The translations under genes were made by a program, and so were the position numbers. Shown one piece after another: positions 5,271 to 6,986 of a DNA stretch of 6,986 nucleotides (within the stretch, counting starts at the first letter, position 1; each line of letters opens with the position of its first letter). A model generated the notes under the pieces. The model did no database searches, had not been told where the DNA came from, and saw only the letters and a program-made list of their open reading frames with translations. The stretch comes from Methanobacteriota archaeon. Its GTDB lineage: Archaea; Hydrothermarchaeota; Hydrothermarchaeia; Hydrothermarchaeales; BMS3B. Where the stretch lies: the NCBI GenBank assembly GCA_003229935.1, contig QIGD01000064.1, forward strand, positions 1-6,986, written 5' to 3'.

Positions 5271-5506
5271 TAAATATTCTGGCAAGGAAATACTGGTTCA
5301 GACGGAAAAGAAACAGTGTCTTCAAACATTATCATTGCCTTGTATCTTACTTCGATTTGTGGAGAATCTTTCTCTCCTGTAAGATATTTTCTGACTTCCT
5401 CTTCAGCCTTATCGCCATGGAAGTCGTCTGGAATTGGTCTTACCCAGAAGCAAAGTATATCTCCTGTTTTTCTATCTTTCACTTCTATTTCCCACAATTC
5501 ACCCAT
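5270..5506 (-). CDS. uncharacterised 78-aa protein
   Basis: This is the last gene of the right-hand operon. The ATG at 5506 follows AGGAGGT (5520-5514) with 7 nt spacing, and the SD overlaps the stop codon of the preceding gene, so translation is probably coupled. The sequence opens WEIEVKDRKTGDILCFWVRP, which looks like a beta hairpin. An acidic/basic helix (about 33-43) and another strand (IEVRYKAMIMFED, about 51-63) follow. Two cysteines (C19 and C75) form no motif. No family is recognised. Its stop codon runs straight into the terminator hairpin. Confidence 0.78.
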   Translation of the reverse strand: MGELWEIEVKDRKTGDILCFWVRPIPDDFHGDKAEEEVRKYLTGEKDSPQIEVRYKAMIMFEDTVSFPSEPVFPCQNI

Positions 5507-5511
5507 ATGAA

Positions 5512-5739
5512 CTACCTCCTTTCCACTTTATACGGTAAAATATTTTCTTTTGTTACATCCTTTATGAAATCCCTGTAATTATCACCTAAATTCTCATAGA
5601 ACTGAGGGTCGTTGTCCCAGTCTGAAGCGTCTTTAGATTGGAGTTTATCTTTAATCTCCTCAAGATTTTCAGGGTCATCTACTTCAAGCGAATATTCCAC
5701 ATAAAATTTCACTGGTAAAAGAACACATATTTTTGTCAT
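5512..5739 (-). CDS. uncharacterised small acidic 75-aa protein
   Basis: The ATG at 5739 has GAGGG (5750-5746) 6 nt upstream and begins 9 nt after the previous stop. The N-terminus, CVLLPVKFYVEYSLEV, is a likely pair of beta strands. It is followed by an Asp/Glu-rich helical segment, so the protein is net acidic (about 18 acidic against 11 basic residues). It has no cysteine motif or membrane segment. Small acidic proteins of this kind are frequent in viral and plasmid gene blocks, but nothing specific can be assigned. Its reading frame ends in the SD of the next gene. Confidence 0.75.
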   Translation of the reverse strand: MTKICVLLPVKFYVEYSLEVDDPENLEEIKDKLQSKDASDWDNDPQFYENLGDNYRDFIKDVTKENILPYKVERR

Positions 5740-5748
5740 TTTAATCCC

Positions 5749-6138
5749 TCACAATTTGATAGCAGGTTTCAAACCTTTCACGCTTTTCTTCCATATCCAG
5801 CCATTCAGTTCATTCATAAGCTGTTTTTCGTAGTCAGTAAGATTTTTTACTTTTAGCAGGTCTGAAGGCACTTCTATCTCTATTCGTTTCATAGTTTTCT
5901 GAAAAAGGTAAAGGTAAATGTTGACGTATTCTTGTAATAGAGGTGTTGCCATGCTGGAGCTGGAAAGGTATGCCAACACCTCAGCGTCTGTTGCCTCGTC
6001 AGGATTACCCTTCAGAATTTGCTCGGCACGTTCTATCGAAATCTGTTTTTTCAGTTTGTATGGAATTTCCATCCATCCCGGGTGGAGGACAATTGGTCTG
6101 TTAAAATTTATCAAAACTTTCTTAGCTTTAGCTGGCAT
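5749..6138 (-). CDS. uncharacterised 129-aa protein
   Basis: The frame can be extended to a GTG at 6177, but that codon has no Shine-Dalgarno. The ATG at 6138 has AGGAG at 6153-6149 (10 nt spacing), and the residues that follow, MPAKAKKVLINF, look like a natural N-terminus, so this start is preferred. The protein is basic. Around residues 18-24 it reads LHPGWMEIPY, then a helix with KKQISIERAEQILKG (about 28-42) and an acidic turn (PDEATDAE). A hydrophobic helix LLQEYVNIYLYLF (about 67-79) follows, and the C-terminus is basic and Trp-containing (ELNGWIWKKS). The hydrophobic stretch is too short and polar to call transmembrane. No family is recognised. It lies 64 bp after the 202-aa gene, the widest gap in this block. 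Confidence 0.75.
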   Translation of the reverse strand: MPAKAKKVLINFNRPIVLHPGWMEIPYKLKKQISIERAEQILKGNPDEATDAEVLAYLSSSSMATPLLQEYVNIYLYLFQKTMKRIEIEVPSDLLKVKNLTDYEKQLMNELNGWIWKKSVKGLKPAIKL

Positions 6139-6202
6139 ATAATCCACTCTCCTCTTCAGAAGTTCAGGTGAATACACTGTCTTTTAGTTGCTTTGAGGAG
6201 CC

Positions 6203-6811
6203 TTACATGAACGTATAATTCTTTCTTATAATCATGTGTTCGACTCTTGTCAGGTACACCCTTGCTGAATATTTAGAATCAGTGCCTGTAGATGTCTTTT
6301 CATACAACTCTTCATCAAGGGGTGGTGCATTCACGTTATTAGCCTTCAGATATTTTTGGATTCTGGATTTGATATAGAAGGCTTGAACAGCACAGGTTTT
6401 TACATATAGTCGGTATTCTCTGTCACTGTCCCATGACACTCCAAAAACGTTGTCACCTACAGCGTAGTGCAGCCCTGTGACCAGATAGTTACCTCTTTTA
6501 TCTATGAAAAGGTTACCGCTTTCCAATAGCCTGTCTGCCATTTTACCCGGGTCTTCGTAGGAGTAATAGTGCTGCCAGCATGTTATGAAGTACTTTGCAA
6601 CTGCTCTGGTCTCCTTGTCTTTGACTCTATTATACCCTCTTGCTAATTTGTACAGTTTTTTCCCGAGTTTTGCCTCCAGCTCGGCGACTCTGTCAAATTC
6701 CGGATATTGATTATTGAAAGTGTAGCAGTACAGTGATGACAGCAGGCTTTTGAGTTTCATGAGTTCTCTGTAGTCCTCAATAGTATTGACTTTAGCCTTA
6801 TTTACAGCCAT
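6203..6811 (-). CDS. uncharacterised 202-aa protein
   Basis: The ATG at 6811 lies 11 nt after the stop of the 37-aa frame; only a weak purine-rich SD-like stretch (GATGAGATTGA) precedes it, so initiation may depend on coupling. The first 80 residues are helical, with a basic Lys/Arg-rich section (KLGKKLYKLARGYNRVKDKE, about 49-68). Two aromatic-rich stretches follow: CWQHYYSYED (about 78-87) and VTGLHYAVGDNVFGVSWDSD (about 111-130). The C-terminal part is basic and ends in a beta-like VYLTRVEHMIIRKNYTFM. There is no signal peptide, no catalytic motif I recognise and no zinc site. It may be a nucleic-acid-associated or structural protein, but that is only a guess from composition. Confidence 0.82.
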   Translation of the reverse strand: MAVNKAKVNTIEDYRELMKLKSLLSSLYCYTFNNQYPEFDRVAELEAKLGKKLYKLARGYNRVKDKETRAVAKYFITCWQHYYSYEDPGKMADRLLESGNLFIDKRGNYLVTGLHYAVGDNVFGVSWDSDREYRLYVKTCAVQAFYIKSRIQKYLKANNVNAPPLDEELYEKTSTGTDSKYSARVYLTRVEHMIIRKNYTFM

Positions 6812-6822
6812 TTCAATCTCAT

Positions 6823-6936
6823 CTAAAACTTTGAGAGATTTATCGTGATTGCTACGATATTCATACCGGCCATTTTAGCTGACATCATGTTGGCAAAGCT
6901 GGTAATTTCTCCTATAGGTTTTTCTGTATCAATCAT
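6823..6936 (-). CDS. 37-aa small protein
   Basis: A short frame begins at the ATG at 6936 with an excellent AAGGTGA (6948-6942) 5 nt upstream, the same SD sequence and spacing as the 316-aa gene. It ends at a TAG (6825-6823), 11 nt before the 202-aa gene. The peptide starts MIDTEKPIGEITSFANMM and ends in a hydrophobic helix-like run (MNIVAITINLSKF). Five methionines in 37 residues is high. It is not a clear transmembrane protein, since the hydrophobic run is about 10 residues. The strong SD and the tight fit between neighbours argue for real translation; the function is unknown. Confidence 0.6.
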   Translation of the reverse strand: MIDTEKPIGEITSFANMMSAKMAGMNIVAITINLSKF

Positions 6937-6941
6937 ATCTA

Positions 6942-6986
6942 TCACCTTTCTCCCTTTCTGAGCACTCTGTCAGGTTCTGCGGTGCT
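6942..6986 (-). CDS. partial CDS, C-terminal 14 codons of a gene beyond the right edge
   Basis: The minus-strand frame entering at the right edge reads STAEPDRVLRKGER and stops at TGA (6944-6942). That stop overlaps the SD of the 37-aa gene and lies 5 nt from its ATG, the same coupled spacing seen elsewhere in this operon. Another frame is also open to the edge, so the assignment rests on this junction geometry and not on homology. Confidence 0.4.
   Translation of the reverse strand, partial: STAEPDRVLRKGER

Noticed and set aside
6139..6177. GTG start at 6177 for the 129-aa gene
   Set aside because: No Shine-Dalgarno lies upstream of the GTG, while the ATG at 6138 has AGGAG at an acceptable distance.

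Overview
This window looks like archaeal DNA, or an archaeal virus or plasmid. It is moderately AT-rich, and every convincing gene lies on the minus strand. Start codons follow strong GGTGA-type Shine-Dalgarno motifs. TATA-like boxes sit about 25 bp upstream of putative transcription starts. At the left edge there are two copies of a 37-nt repeat with the GTTGC...GGATTGAAAC ends typical of CRISPR repeats. The archaeal assignment is an inference; no rRNA, tRNA or core marker gene is present.

Layout, left to right. (1) 1-135: the end of a small CRISPR-like array whose two spacers share their last ~22 nt. It is followed by an AT-rich gap with a T-run and a TATA-like element. (2) 205-222: a perfect 18-bp palindrome (site A) with no obvious gene behind it. 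(3) 224-1972: a leftward operon of three genes, encoding a 316-aa helical/coiled-coil protein (possibly DUF3150-like), a 111-aa protein with a TPRQEEYI...LTKKQAS motif, and an unrecognised 147-aa protein. (4) 2006-2045: a promoter with a 22-bp perfect palindrome (site B). (5) 2041-5177: the recognisable core, a tightly packed leftward operon SWIM zinc finger -> MoxR-type AAA+ ATPase -> HExxH-containing von Willebrand A protein. (6) 5191-5231: its promoter, with a degenerate third palindrome (site C), next to a hairpin terminator (5240-5270). (7) 5270-6986: the end of another leftward operon of small unrecognised proteins (78, 75, 129, 202 and 37 aa) and the last 14 codons of a gene that runs off the window.

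The MoxR ATPase and vWA protein probably form a chaperone-like machine of the RavA-ViaA, NorQ-NorD or CobS-CobT kind. MoxR would supply ATP-driven remodelling, the MIDAS-bearing vWA protein would be the adaptor, and the SWIM protein a partner that binds nucleic acid or protein; E. coli YehL/YehP/YehQ is a comparable trio. The vWA protein also carries an N-terminal HExxH motif, so the complex may have a metallopeptidase-like element. The same palindrome occurs at the start of this operon and of the coiled-coil operon, each time centred 25-27 bp downstream of a TATA-like box. One repressor-like regulator probably controls both operons as a single regulon.
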